From assembly GCA_030704615.1 (NCBI GenBank), contig CM060734.1, positions 32,940,042 to 33,000,041 of the forward strand: a DNA stretch of 60,000 nt, written 5' to 3'. Source of the DNA: Takakia lepidozioides (taxonomy: Eukaryota > Streptophyta > Takakiopsida > Takakiales > Takakiaceae). The position numbers were made by a program, and so were the translations under genes. Shown piece after piece: positions 9,906-21,350 of this stretch; within the stretch, counting starts at the first letter, position 1, and each line of letters starts with the position of its first letter. The notes under the pieces are model-generated. The model ran no database searches. It was not told the DNA's origin and saw only the letters and a program-made list of their open reading frames with translations.

Positions 9906-11660
9906 AATTGGCAGAGTGGTGGAAGCGGCTGGTGTCGCAGAACGACGACGTAGGCGGCGACGCCGCCGATGGGATGAGAGCGGGGTGGGGAGGGATTGAC
10001 CGAGCCCAACCGGCTGCCTTTCGATGCCGGAGACGGAGAACCGGCGGTACGGGGTGTCAGGGCTGGACTGTCCTGACGCGCTCGCATTAAGTTCTTACAT
10101 TATTTCTATTATCTTCCGAGGGAAAGCGAGAGGGGTGTGTAGGGTTATAAAGGCCAAGGATGAGATTCTGATAGATGAAACTATGACGTGGGAATATTAC
10201 AGCCACCGAACAGCTGTCGCGAATTGAAGTGCGACAAATGAGAGAATATAATATAATAGCTACGTCACCTCGAACGTCAACTGAATCGGCACCTGAATTC
10301 GAGAGCTCGTGCAGAACTAGCAGACAGACTCTTTTTTGGGGGTGAAGAAACTGTAGACAATAATGACTGGAGAATAGAGAATAGTGTTGATTCCTAGGTA
10401 GGGTTTTCATTGAGGTAGGCTCAAGAGGGGCAACCCCCTTTATACATAAGATTAGTAAGAGAAGGAGAGGGGGACGGAGAATTCAGATCCTCAAAGATTC
10501 TAATCTCTCTACAGATGATTTCTGTAAAATGAAAGGTGAAATAAGAACTTGTTTGATATAGTCTTGACATGACTTTCCACTTCTGTTGTGTCTTCAATTC
10601 AATGTGGATTCTATCCTTTGAATGTTAAAACTAGGCATTAGCTGAGTCTTCAGTGCGTGTGCAACTTCTGCTGGGAGCTCATGAGCCAATGGGGAGATAT
10701 AACAGCTGGTCACTCATTGTTACACAAGGTATAGGTCTTGTTCTCTTAATTGACTAAGTTAAGAGACAGCATACTGCTCTAGTTTCCTTCCTCCTATTTG
10801 TTGGATCTTCTTCTCAGTAGCTTTACTTCATGGTTTGTCTTGGGGCCTTTGATTTCATTGAAAAACTCTTCCTTACCTTGGCTGAGGGATTCTCTTTCTT
10901 TAGTCAGTTAGCATTTATAGGTGACTACAGAGATTTCTAGGTTGTCCCATACATATATAATATCTTGAATTCTAATCTTTCCTACTTGATACCCCTGTAC
11001 AGACATTAAGCTGGTCACAGAAAAATCCTTGAAGGGTGTAAGCCATGATGCCTGGCATCAAAATTAGATTCAAAGTTGGTTGCTTTCAAGCTTGAGTGGC
11101 TTCTACCAGTGTGGAAGGATGGAATACCTCCATGTGCTACGCTGAGATTGTTATGGGTAAAAATTCCATGGGATCTGTGTCTCCCATGCTCCAACATCTC
11201 ACTCTTTATGCTCTGCTTCTGCACAAAGTTAAATCAAGACAACAGCTGTATTGTAGTTGGACAAGATTCAAGAGATGTTATTGTCAGATAGTGCAAGGGT
11301 GAACTCAGCACTCAATGTTTTGAGGTGGATCTAAGAATGCATTTGACAAACCAAACATGTCTAATGGCCACAGGTTACGTACTAAACTAGAAGCACATCA
11401 CATGGATCTTATCCTTCACACAGGGGGATGTCACTGCGGTGACATCCTTGTAAGAGCATTTATGGAAAGGGAATGATGATACATAATTCACAGCTGCAAG
11501 AATCCATCCAATCCATATAAAGCTCACCTAGATTAGACATGAAATTCTGCTCATGCTTCGAAAGCAATACAGCACCTCTATGTGACTCATGGGTTAATAA
11601 ATCAATTGCAATAGCAAGGCTTATGTCTGAGAACAGATGACCTTACTGACAGTCACCTTG
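9906..11660. other. no gene recognised
   Basis: After the array there is a GC-rich stretch (9900-10080) and then ordinary AT-balanced sequence. No conserved protein motif, tRNA or repeat is visible. The part close to 11660 is likely the 3' untranslated region of the minus-strand gene at 11664-12284. Short open frames at 11015-11302 overlap each other in several frames and look like chance. Confidence 0.4.
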
Positions 11661-11663
11661 GCA

Positions 11664-12284
11664 TCACGAGGTCCTGGTTTGAACTCCTGACATTTGTTGG
11701 TGGCCATCAACATCTCCCACTCCCCCTGTTCTCAAGACTCTATTGATCCATTCTCCCTCAGGTACAACATCTGCCCAACTGGGACGAAATCCTCCTATTG
11801 TGATCCCTCTCATTGCGTTTAGAATAGTTTCACAATGCTCTGCAGGCAAACGAGCGGACCTTCGGGCGGCATCAGCTAATTCAGCTTCCTTGATTGCATG
11901 TTCTGCTGCAATTCTTTGTCTCTCTTCCTCTTCTTCTTCCTCACAATCCAAAGCATTCGGATCACTCTCAGAGGCCTGGCTATTTCCTAATTGCAAAAGC
12001 TCTAGCCCTCGAACATTTCCGTAAACGGTGACATCGACCCCATTGATATTCACTACTGTTCCCTGGAATCTGGCGCCAGTGGTCTGAATGGGCCTGTCCA
12101 GTTCCACTTCACCCTGCAACAATTCGTGGGCATGCCCGTTTGCAACACCATTTGAGAAAGGCCTGAGCTCAGATTCATCCTCTTCACCAAGGTTCTCGGG
12201 TAGTTGCAAGTAGCCCTCATGCTGAATCCCATTACCTCCCTCCTCATTGTTTTGTTGCTCTGGAACATGCACTACAATCATCTC
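11664..12284 (-). CDS. possible MEA1-like (male-enhanced antigen 1) family protein
   Basis: Start chosen at the first ATG (12284; MIVVHVPEQQNNEEGG); the frame is closed by TGA shortly upstream. The product is about 206 aa: an acidic N-terminus, an EEEEEEER run, then a conserved-looking C-terminal block AEHCETILNAMRGITIGG followed by a W-A-D-V-V-P-E-G-E-W stretch. The order P/A-E-H, about 9 residues, M-x-G-(I/V), P-x-W-A, E/D-x-x-W matches my memory of the MEA1 family C-terminus, whose function is poorly known. A good donor on the minus strand (CTG|GTAAGTCA at 12858) suggests an upstream 5' exon. The gene is divergent from the PHIP1-like gene, with about 0.9 kb between starts. The family call is tentative; that this is a real host gene is more secure. 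Confidence 0.5.
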   Translation of the reverse strand, partial: EMIVVHVPEQQNNEEGGNGIQHEGYLQLPENLGEEDESELRPFSNGVANGHAHELLQGEVELDRPIQTTGARFQGTVVNINGVDVTVYGNVRGLELLQLGNSQASESDPNALDCEEEEEEERQRIAAEHAIKEAELADAARRSARLPAEHCETILNAMRGITIGGFRPSWADVVPEGEWINRVLRTGGVGDVDGHQQMSGVQTRTS

Positions 12285-12402
12285 ACTCTCCACAAGCAGG
12301 AATGGCCCAAATCAATCCCCTCTATGTGACCAACAAACAGTCAGCGTTACGAAGCCCTTCATTGTAACTTTTTCATCATGGAAGCCTCCAATCTCAAATT
12401 TT

Positions 12403-12847
12403 GCTGAAGCAACGCATCATCCGGATTCTTGGAGCGTTTATTTTCTCAGACATCCGGAATCATCCATGAGATCTTATTAGGCATCATTATTCACCAGGGT
12501 TTAAGTTGATTATAATGCGGGCGAATCATTTCTTGGTGATTCCATCCTTTGAGCTCGCACGCAAGAACTTCCCAATGATGCAAATTTTACTTCACATAAT
12601 ATGAATGAACATGAAATGTAGAGGGCTGAAGGAACGCATCATCGGGATTCTTGGAGCGACTATTTTCTCAGACATCCGGAATAATCCATGAGATCTTATT
12701 AGGCATCACTACTCACCAGGGTTGAAGTTGATTATAATGCGGGCGAATCATTTCTTGGTGATTCTATCCTTTGAGCTCGCAAGCAAGAACTTCCCAATGA
12801 TGCAAATCTTACTTCACATAATATGAATGAACACGAAATGTAGAGGG
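12403..12847. repeat. 222-bp tandem direct duplication
   Basis: Two copies (12403-12624 and 12625-12847) align with an offset of exactly 222 bp and differ at only a handful of positions. They lie between the minus-strand gene start and its putative upstream donor, so probably within its first intron. They are also in the shared upstream region of the PHIP1-like gene. Confidence 0.9.
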
Positions 12848-13182
12848 AGATGACTTACCAGCAGGGAGAAAAGCCATAGCAAAGTTCCACACAAAACCTC
12901 AAACACAATCTGCGCTCATACAAGGGATTAGGGTTGTGGAGCTCTAGTCCGGTGTGGCAGTCAGATGTGCATTCTGGAAACCACACGCACAAAGCCCTAA
13001 TTCTCACTGGAGAACCGTCCTCCTGCAGTAATAACTAATAACCCCATACTCTGATCCGGGGGTATAAGTTAGGGCACAAGATTCATTCATCCGCCTCCTT
13101 CCGGAACCCTAAACCTTGATAGCGGCAGAAGTCGGCGTTGCACATAAACCCTCGACTCGGAAGGGGAGTAGAGCTGCCTGCC

Positions 13183-16100
13183 ATGGTGCTTGCAAGATCT
13201 AAGTTGAAGAGGAAAAGAACGGAGGATGCTGGGGCTTTGGGTGTGGCGGCCCCTTTACTACCAGACCACGGGTCGGCTGCTGTGAAAGATTCTGAAGGCA
13301 GGCAGAACGGATCTGGGGAAACTTCTTTAAAGAGGAAGAAGAAACGGAGAGGAAGGAAGCCTTTGGATGCTTGTGAAAATGCTGGAGCGGATGAACAATG
13401 GACGGACGCGGATAATGCTATTACCAAGAAAAGAAAGAGGAATGGAGCTGTAGCTACCACGGAAATAGAGACTACGGTGGAGCAAAGGGAGGGCGAGACA
13501 GACAAGCCGAAGAAGAGACGAAAGAAAAATCCTCAGAAGCTCGGAGAGAGTCCTCTGAAGATTGTAACTATTGAAGGACAGGAAGTAACAGGAGGGCAAG
13601 AGGCGCAGAAGATTCTAAATGATGCAGAACGGGAAACACCAGAAGGGAAACAGGTGGAGACGAATGAGGGAGAGACGGTTGTTTATTGGAAAAAGAGGGC
13701 TAAACCACGCTGGACATTGATAGACGGGAAGCGAGTCCGGCCAAAAAGGAACGAGGATGAAGGGGAGAAAGAATCCAAGGACAATGACGTATCGCATGAG
13801 GCGGATGGCACCGGACAAAGCAATGGGAACGGATCTGACTTTCATGGAGGGGAGGGGCCTGGGGGAAATGGCCATATAGCTGTCGTGACTGTTGGAGGGG
13901 AGGGATCTCACTATTACGAGAATGGTGGGCCTAGATCGGAGTTCATGCAAGGATTGAAAGCAGGAAAGAAGAAGAAGCCGAAGAAAGAAAAAGGGACTGA
14001 CCGATGGGGGAACAGGGTAGGTGCTGATATTACATCAGAGAGAAGAGAAGGAGAATCTGAGTACAGCAAAATGAGCGAAGCTGAGAATGGAGGGGGTGCT
14101 AAACCTCAGAGGTACGTCTACGCATAATATCATTAAGAGGTCGTTTGAGAGTGTTCTCAAACACATGAATGCTTTGGGAGATGGAGATTCTAAGTCAGTG
14201 ATGTATGCCAATGTCTACTTCGTGGACGATGATTTGCTGTCATTGTACATGGAATCGTAATAGAATTGGCTCAGGTTCCGGAATGTTTTATTACGATTGA
14301 ATTGGGCCACCGAGGGGCAACTATGGTCGTGCGAGGAACGTTGCAAGTCACAGTAATTTGGGATGACCATATTACCACATAAATGGCGCAATGGAGAAGG
14401 ATTTTTGCCCCAGATTTGAGGATGTGGTTTTAAGATCTAAATCTTAGTGAGAGGGTAGCGCAACTGAGAATGTCAAGGTGTCCATGCCATGTTTTCAATG
14501 TCTGACTGAGTTGTTTTGTCGAATCCAGCCAGGAGGAGCAGTATGATCTGAAGAAGGTTATGGTTGGAGGGATGCCCTACTATACAACTGAAGATGACAT
14601 TCATGATTATTTCTCTGAGTGTGGCACCATTGCAGAGTTGGATTGTGTGACGTTTTCGGACTCTGGAAGGTTTCGCGGAATAGCTTTTATCACATTTAAG
14701 GTGCCCCCTCTTGCCATACCGGGTGTGATTAGTAAATCCTGCTCTGGCTAAGGAGCGTTTCTATGGGCAATCTCATTGTCAATCGCATCTTAGTGGCACT
14801 GGTCAATGACTTTTCCATCATTTAGAAATGGGCAAGGATGAGATCGGCACTCACTAGTATTATATGATGTGCGATTTCTTTCATTCATTGCCCCCCCAAA
14901 TGTTACACGGGGTTTTGTTAGTCTCCATTAAGAGTTTGTTCCATGTGGCTTCATGTCTATCTTCAAATGAATTATCTTAGTTATACTCTGGGTTTAGTAG
15001 TCGCTCTATGTGGTGTCATACGATTGAGCTAGTTCTGAAACTGTATATTCCTTACATACTCCACCTTGTCACCTACCATGTCGTTTCCTTAAGTACCTTA
15101 CTCAGTGCAGAATCATATTTGATAGGTTCTTTTAGAATCCAATGGTGTCAGGTCTGGCTACGCTTGCAATGATGTTATTCTATAGGAAGAGCAGATGCCT
15201 GCACTTTCAAGCTGGCAAAAGCTGTCAACAGACAATTTACTGATGCATTGCATAGCCTTTAAAGGGGTCCTGCTTGTGTTTCTCTAAATATTTTTATTAT
15301 TTCTATTGAAGTCTCAGGTAGTGATTTCTGCCTTATGTACTTTACTCCAGTGCAGAATCATATTGATAGGTTCTTTTAGAATCCTATGGTGACAGGTCTG
15401 GCTATGCTTGCAATGATGTTATCTATAGGAAGAGCAGATGCCTGCACTTTCAAGCTGGCAAAAGCTGTCAACAGACAATTTACTGATGCATTGCATAGCC
15501 TTTAAAGGGATCCTCAGCTTGTGTTTCTCTAAATATTTTTATTATTTCTATTGAAGTCTCAGGTAGTAATATGATCTCCTAAATGGACTCTGCGGCTATG
15601 ATGGTGCAATACACCATGTCACTTATATGACCTTTCTGTGTTGGCAGACTGAGGCTGCTGTGAAAAAGGCATTAGCACTTGACGGGTCAGACATGTAAGT
15701 GTGCTTTATCAAATATGGACTTTCTTCAATTCTTATATTAGCTGTTCATGTCATCTGCATGCTAGAAATTATGTGCCAGTATTCTGACTGCATGTGTATT
15801 GTGATATCTTCTATGGAACATTGATTGGGTTCTAGGTGATTATTAGAGTAATAATGTTGTGTTGTGTGTGTGTATGTGCAGGGGCGGCCGCTTCTTGAAA
15901 ATTGACCTTTGCAAAATTAAACCCCGAGATGTTTTCAAGAAAGAGACGCAATCTCGAGATCCCCCTTCAAAACATGAGGGCTGCACATCTGCATATATAG
16001 GGAATCTGGCTTGGGATATCACAGAAAAAGAATTACGAAAGTTTTTCAAGAACTGCAAAGTGGATTCGATTCGACTTGCTGTCAATAAAGAGACCGGTGA

Positions 16101-16344
16101 GTTCCGGGGGTTTGGACATGTTGATTTTGCAGATGACGAGTCACTAGAAGCTGCCATGAAGCTAGATCAACATGAGGTCCTTGGTAGACCTCTTAAGATA
16201 GCATATGCAGTGCCCAAGCAGAGTGAAGTTAGAAGTGAGATAAAGCAGAACCCTTCAGAGTATCCCAAAAAGGCACGGGCTTGTTATAGTTGTGGTGAAG
16301 AAGGGCATCTTTCATACCACTGCCCTAAGAAACCAGTGAATTAG
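13183..16344 (+). CDS. PHIP1-like RNA-binding protein (Lys-rich N-terminus, two RRMs, zinc knuckle), 4 exons
   Basis: Exons 13183-14111, 14529-14700, 15648-15694 and 15882-16344 join in perfect phase (1611 nt, 536 aa). All junctions are GT-AG: CAGAG|GTACGT, TCCAG|CC, TTTAAG|GTGC, TTGGCAG|ACT, GACAT|GTAAGT, GTGCAG|GG. Residues 1-309 are Lys/Glu-rich with nuclear-localisation-like runs (LKRKKKRRGRK, KKKPKKEK). RRM1, about 319-383, has RNP2 VMVGGMPY and RNP1 RFRGIAFITF; RRM2, about 418-497, has AYIGNLAW and EFRGFGHVDF. A CCHC knuckle CYSCGEEGHLSYHC is at 517-530. Known Arabidopsis PHIP1 (phragmoplastin-interacting, involved in mRNA placement at the cell plate) has this layout but three knuckles, and it starts MVL, as here. 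The ATG at 13183 is preferred over the in-frame one at 13138 for that reason. Intact; one knuckle is the only oddity. Confidence 0.85.
15086..15567. repeat. 245-bp tandem duplication inside intron 2
   Basis: Two near-identical copies (offset exactly 245 bp) share CAGTGCAGAATCATATT, AAGAGCAGATGCCTGCAC and the closing GTCTCAGGTAGT. They lie wholly within the PHIP1-like intron 2 (14701-15647), so they do not touch coding sequence. Confidence 0.9.
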
Positions 16345-17560
16345 GTGTTGCAAGATGCTTCCTGAAATGTGGATCCAGAGAAAGTGCAGGTATCTCAAGA
16401 TATATAAATATGTAGATGGTGGTATGAAAAAGTTGTTGTCATCCTCTTCTCCAAAGGTTTTTGTACATGCGAGTCATTGACAATCCTTGGGATTGTGACC
16501 ATACAAGCTAGGTATATGTAGGCCTGTTTTCTTTACTAGCTGACATTCGCGAACGCGGGTCCTTCAATAGAGTATCCTGGGAGTCATGCTTGTGATGTTA
16601 CAATTGCTGAGTAGAATGGAGGGTGACTTGTACATGCAAATCTCCCTGTCCTGTATATGGGTTACCCAAATACCATATCCAAGTTCCAGGTTTTGGGTGT
16701 GCTTGTAGTGTAAAAAGTCTTTAGTCTGTTGGTTCCGACAAAAGGGGTCTGGAGGTTACGATGTATTTGTTGGGTGGGTCCATTTTTTGAGATCCAATGT
16801 TTATCAAGTGTGAGAAATGCATCAAATTTTGACAGTGTAATCAGAAGTATTCCACTTGAAGTTAATCTGCTGCAACATCCAGAGGATGAAACAGCAACAT
16901 CGAGCTGACCGCCGGCAGGTGAGAGTGTGACCCGCCTAACATGGGGACCAATATTTAGTTCCGGAATCCAGTGAGTAATAAACAAACCATGCAGTTTTGG
17001 AATGTCATGTGGCAAATCTATCAACAATATAATTGATTGTGTTGTGGTGGGGATCCTCGATCCCTGGTTCGATCAAGTGGTCCACAAGTGATTGAAATGG
17101 TCCACAATTGTGTGTGGCAACTCCTGCTTTTGTGAAAAAACCAACAGGCAATGCTCCAGGGGTTGTGTTCTTTCCTGTTCTATGTGGTGGGGAAGATTTG
17201 ACAAACCAGAAACTGGCGGGGTACCATCCTGTGAGAGGTTGCACGCTTCCATTAAGTTTTTTTGTTTTTTGTTTTTTAGTAATATAACAGGGACAGAGAC
17301 CCTGAAGCTTTATTTTATAATTGTTAGAGGGGAAAAAATTAAAACCCTCCTTTACACCATAAGGCACACACACCGTCGTCAGTGAAGGGGGGAATTTGCT
17401 ACTCATTCCGAGTATGATACGATCTACGAAGGCCCATGATCTTAAAACCAAACTTATGCAAAAAGATCAGTGTCACTTATAGAGAAGATCATCCGAATCC
17501 GTTAAGAACGTGGGGTGCAGTTGTGAGTCGCTTTCTGCGGACTACCAAGTAGCCCATTGA
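16345..17560. other. intergenic, nothing recognised
   Basis: The first few hundred bases are the likely 3' untranslated region and terminator zone of the PHIP1-like gene. The rest shows no domain, no RNA gene and no clear repeat. Confidence 0.4.
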
Positions 17561-18170
17561 TCAGCGAAAGCTGAGCTTTGAGACTTTTGATGACTGCTTG
17601 AAATGCTTCCAATTTATATCTCTATCAAACTCCGGTGATGCTGTGGACGGTGCCGCGGATGTCCCTCCAGGCAGTCGGGGGCAGGACATTCCATAGGCAG
17701 CTGTCTGGGCTGGAGTTGTAGCATAGGATGCCCTCCCTCCCCCATGTCGAGGTAAAGGTACTGTGGAGCGCACCTGCCTGTCGTGGCGCTCTTTCAACAT
17801 CTGCACACAGTTTTTTCCAAGCCCTTTTCGCCTCAATTTGAAGGTCCTGGTAAACGTTAGTGAGAAGGGCAGATATTCCACAAGTTCTAGCAGAGTAAGT
17901 TCTATTGCATCTTGCTTTCCAAATGTGCCAGAGTGTTGAGCTCCGAAGAGTGTCAAATACTGGGCAGGGTAGCACTCTGGTTTTGGAGCTCTGGTCAGAG
18001 TTTAGAAGAATGTGAATTTGGGATATAGAGCATTGATTCCAGGGTCTGTAGAAACTCTTTACTTTGGGCCAGAGAATAGCAGGTGCTTGGCAATGCAGCA
18101 GGCAATGCTCGAGGGTTTCCATAACAGCCAATGAGCAACATCTGCACACGAGGGCTTCATTGCATTAAGT
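17561..18170 (-). pseudogene. LINE (non-LTR retrotransposon) 3' coding end, zf-RVT-like region
   Basis: The minus-strand frame starts VCRCCSLAVMETLEHCLLHC, then APAILWPKVKSFY, and later STLWHIWKARCNRTYSA. The order C-x2-C, E-(T/S)-x-E-H-x4-C, W, then LW-x-x-W-K-A-R-N-like is the hallmark of the region after reverse transcriptase in plant LINEs (zf-RVT, PF13966). Only the tail of the element is present: upstream reverse transcriptase and endonuclease are absent, as expected from 5' truncation on insertion. The truncation point is near 18170, where AT-rich sequence begins. No poly-A tract is obvious on the low-coordinate side. Confidence 0.7.
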
Positions 18171-19130
18171 TATTAACTCAATTTTAAGTAAATCTGGACA
18201 TCTGATAAATAATTTTAATTGATTAATTAATATAAAAATAATTCTATATTCAGTATTAACAATGCATTAAAGCTTAAAATTTTGGATTCGAAAGGATTAG
18301 TCCATACCACGGGAGACCTCCCATGTTACATCTGATATCAACAACAACATCGCGAGGATACAATTTAGAATGTCAAATTCAGAAGGGGCCACCATTGAAA
18401 TCGATATTTAAAACGACACTCCGCTAGGGAAAAAAACACAATTTTCGGACCAGACAAATCCTTATCATCTTCAGAAAACGAACAAATTGGGAATCATAAC
18501 TATATTCTTCAATGAGCGCTATGGTGAATGAAAATATTAATGATGTCAGTCTACAATAGTCAAGTCACTATAGCGTAAAGGAAAATATCATCAACCAGAA
18601 CTAAACTTAATTAAGATGTCGGCAGCCAGGGTTCAAATCGCTAGAGATATAAAGGACACAGAGAATTCAAGGTCAACTTCTGATTGTCAAAGGAGCTCCC
18701 CAAAAAACCTTGTAATCACCACTAAGATCAACATTAACGAGATTTCCCGTGCACATCTCTACATTGTGTTTAATCAGACTCACTTTGATCGTTCGCAGCA
18801 TATAGATTTGCTTTCACTCTAACCGCTTCCGCCAATACGTCTAGAGCTCCACTTGGAGGTGTTCTTCCGAGGACGCATTGTCCACACCACGCTGTTCGTA
18901 TGTATCCACTTTGGTGGATCAGATTCATTGAACTCCCAAGCTTTGTCCCAACAGTTTCTATACCTGTCCCCGTCCTCCGCTGCACCACCTTTAGGTCTCC
19001 ACGACTCCAGAAGTACTTGCCGATAGATTTCTCATCTGAACGGTCACGAACATCATTTGAGACTGTCACACCCATCCAAACTGGATATGTATCTGTGTCT
19101 GATGGTCAAACAAGGACGAAGTTTCCAATT
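18171..19130. other. AT-rich sequence without a gene
   Basis: No conserved protein is visible. A 20-bp word CAATTTTAAGTAAATCTGGA near 18180 recurs near 24014. Such a shared word could mark related insertion boundaries but is too short to interpret. Confidence 0.3.
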
Positions 19131-21030
19131 TCAATATCTTGAATGGGTCATCGGCTCTTTAGGTCTTTGACTCTTTGGCCCACAATATGGATCCAGCTGG
19201 TTGCGATCTTCCTCATCTAACTCTTCCTCACAATGATCTTCAACCCAGCTAATCCCATCTCTGTCATGGTTATCTTTCCAGCGAGTCGAAGGCCAAAACC
19301 CCTCCTCCAGCTTGTCATTTGGCTCGGGCAATGACTTATCAAGTTCCAGTAGAACATCCTTCCAATACTCATCAGAGTTCTTCATGATATTTTTGTAGTT
19401 ATTGTCGAGATCCATCATAAGTCTCCAGAATTCGCGGTACTTCGAAAGGCCATTTACAATATTGGCATTTTTCTCCCTAGCATCTAGCTTTATTCCCCAA
19501 ATAGGCTGCAGTGGAACAGGTTCTGGTACCCCCTAGGGTAGCAGGGGAGACCTTCCGTCCTCACCAACCTTCCACATTTTGACAGCACCCTGCTTCGGGA
19601 GCCAGTCAGCGTTGGTTGCCGATTTCTTATATTTCATTACAGGCCAACCATCACAATCCACATAGAACTTGAAGATGTGTATATCAGTCATCCCGATTTG
19701 CGTATTGCTCCCATCAATATCCATCCACAAACTTCTTGAAGTCTGCGACCTCCTGTATCAATTGAGGGATAAACGAGAGCTGTTGAGACTCCATGAAGAG
19801 GTGCATGAGTTCCGCAAAGATATATATGTTCGTCTGTTGCAACTTCTTCGATAAATAATTAAATTATGCATCAATTTCCTCGTGGGTGTGACCAACCATC
19901 AAGAATCCAAGCTGGATCTCTTCAAAAACACCTTCCTCCGTCAAGAGTGATAAAAAAGCTAGCATCCAACGATTTTTTTTTTCTCTTACGCAGTTGTCTA
20001 TTTGCAGGTATGTATAATTGACGGGGTAATGGGTTGACTCGAGTTGGGCCTTGGGATTCCCTAGGCTTCAGTGCTTTGTCACATCGAGACTTCCTTCTCA
20101 TTAGAGCTTCGAAAAATGAGTTCTGCATTCATGGATGATCGAAAATTTCTCTTGAGTCATCTCAACATGTGGGCTTCTCAAGAGCGCGAAGACAACGAGC
20201 CAAGGAGTTGATTGTAAAGTTAGGATTATTTGGCCAGAACTTGTTCGAGAACTGAGCATAAGCACCGTCACCATGGCCATGAATCACCATACCTGTTAGG
20301 GATATAAGTAGGTGACCTAGACCAGATATCATCTTGTTTGTTACAAGGAGCCGGGGCAAGGCAGTCTTCGAGTGATCCATCTTATCGTGAATACTACACA
20401 GAAACTCCTTACCCATCATCGTTGATTCATTCCGCCAACTATGATAAAGCCTACGACAAGACTCTTGATGCTTCAAATGTCTCTCAAATTTCTTTTTGTG
20501 CTTTATCTGCTCCTCAGTTCCGCTGGCTGACTTCTAGGTAAGATCTTGCCTGGCGGCCGGTTTGGGAGTTAGGTGCGTGCATCAAAGCGAGTAACTATGA
20601 CTTAAGGGGGGGAGTTACCAAAGTGAGGTGCGCAATTTTATCCTTACATCTTCGCGAATGTTATACAACTGACGAGTTGACAGATTCCATCTTGGACTTG
20701 GTGGCCTTGAGGATATTGGTTCAGGGGAGAACATGACCGGACCGCTCGTCATCCACCCGCCTCTTGGATTCCCATCTGGTGATACATTCTCCGATTCCAC
20801 ATCTCGTACATGCATTGCATTCGTATGTTGAAGAAATGAGTTATGATGAACTGGGGTCTGCTCTCCACACTCGCACTCGCACTCTCACCCTCATCTTCAT
20901 CCTCCTCCTGGACCTTTGGCCTTCTTCCGGTTGGCTCTATACGCGTAAGCAAATTTCTTCTAGAATTGGTGTCTCGGGATATCAGTGTCATTTCCTGATT
21001 GTTGTTTTTTTTGCATGCAGTCTGGCGTAA
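19131..21030 (-). pseudogene. DUF7869-like protein, multi-exon and broken
   Basis: Reading the minus strand from 21030: an acidic N-terminal block (KVQEEDEDEGESASAS), then SPEPISSRPPSPRWNLS with a good donor GAAGAT|GTAAGG near 20650. Next comes the block near 20520-20165 with EFLCSIHDKMDHSKTALP, LTGMVIHGHGDG and NKFWPNNPNFTINSL, then FFEALMRRKSRC and LPRQLYIPANRQ. A run at about 19935-19870 gives GFLMVGHTHEEIDA, then IHIFKFYVDCDGWPVMKY and EEGFWPSTRWKD. The G-H-T-H-E-(D/E)-I-D motif is the signature I associate with DUF7869, a family scattered through plant and animal genomes, probably of mobile origin; its activity is unknown. Stops and frame changes inside (for example right after EEIDA and after KKFVDGY) show that it is not functional. 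Confidence 0.65.
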
Positions 21031-21084
21031 GTAAGGGGTAAGGGGTGAAGAATCCACAACCCTAGCATGTGTTCTAGCAGGGAG

Positions 21085-21350
21085 TGCTCAGGGGCCAACA
21101 TTTGGTGGGAGTTCCACAACTACAACAGCAGGTCCTCAAGGACCAGCACCTACAGGAGGACCAGCACCTGTCAGAGGGCAGGGTGTAGGGCCACAGATGG
21201 CGGTACCTCCAACACGGGCAAAGCCACATTTTTCAATATATGCAGGAAAAGGGGATACTGATGTACACATCAGCCAATTTGAGCATATGTGTATAATGAA
21301 CAATCAAATTGAGACTGTTTCCTTGTTCACTTATCAAGAAAGCAAGTGAG
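21085..21350 (+). pseudogene. gag fragment of the large Ty3/gypsy family
   Basis: The frame reads TTTTAGPQGPAPTGG, VRGQGVGPQMAVPPTRAKP, then FSIYAGKGDTDVHISQFEHM. This is a close match to the middle of the gag frame at 55383-57515 (VRGQGVGSQMALQPTRAKP, IYSGKGDPDVHISQFEHM). A short deletion just after this block shifts the frame, but the sister sequence RLFPCSLIKKAS is still present in the next frame. The homology stops abruptly at 21349, where a perfect palindrome begins. That looks like an insertion or breakage point. Confidence 0.8.
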
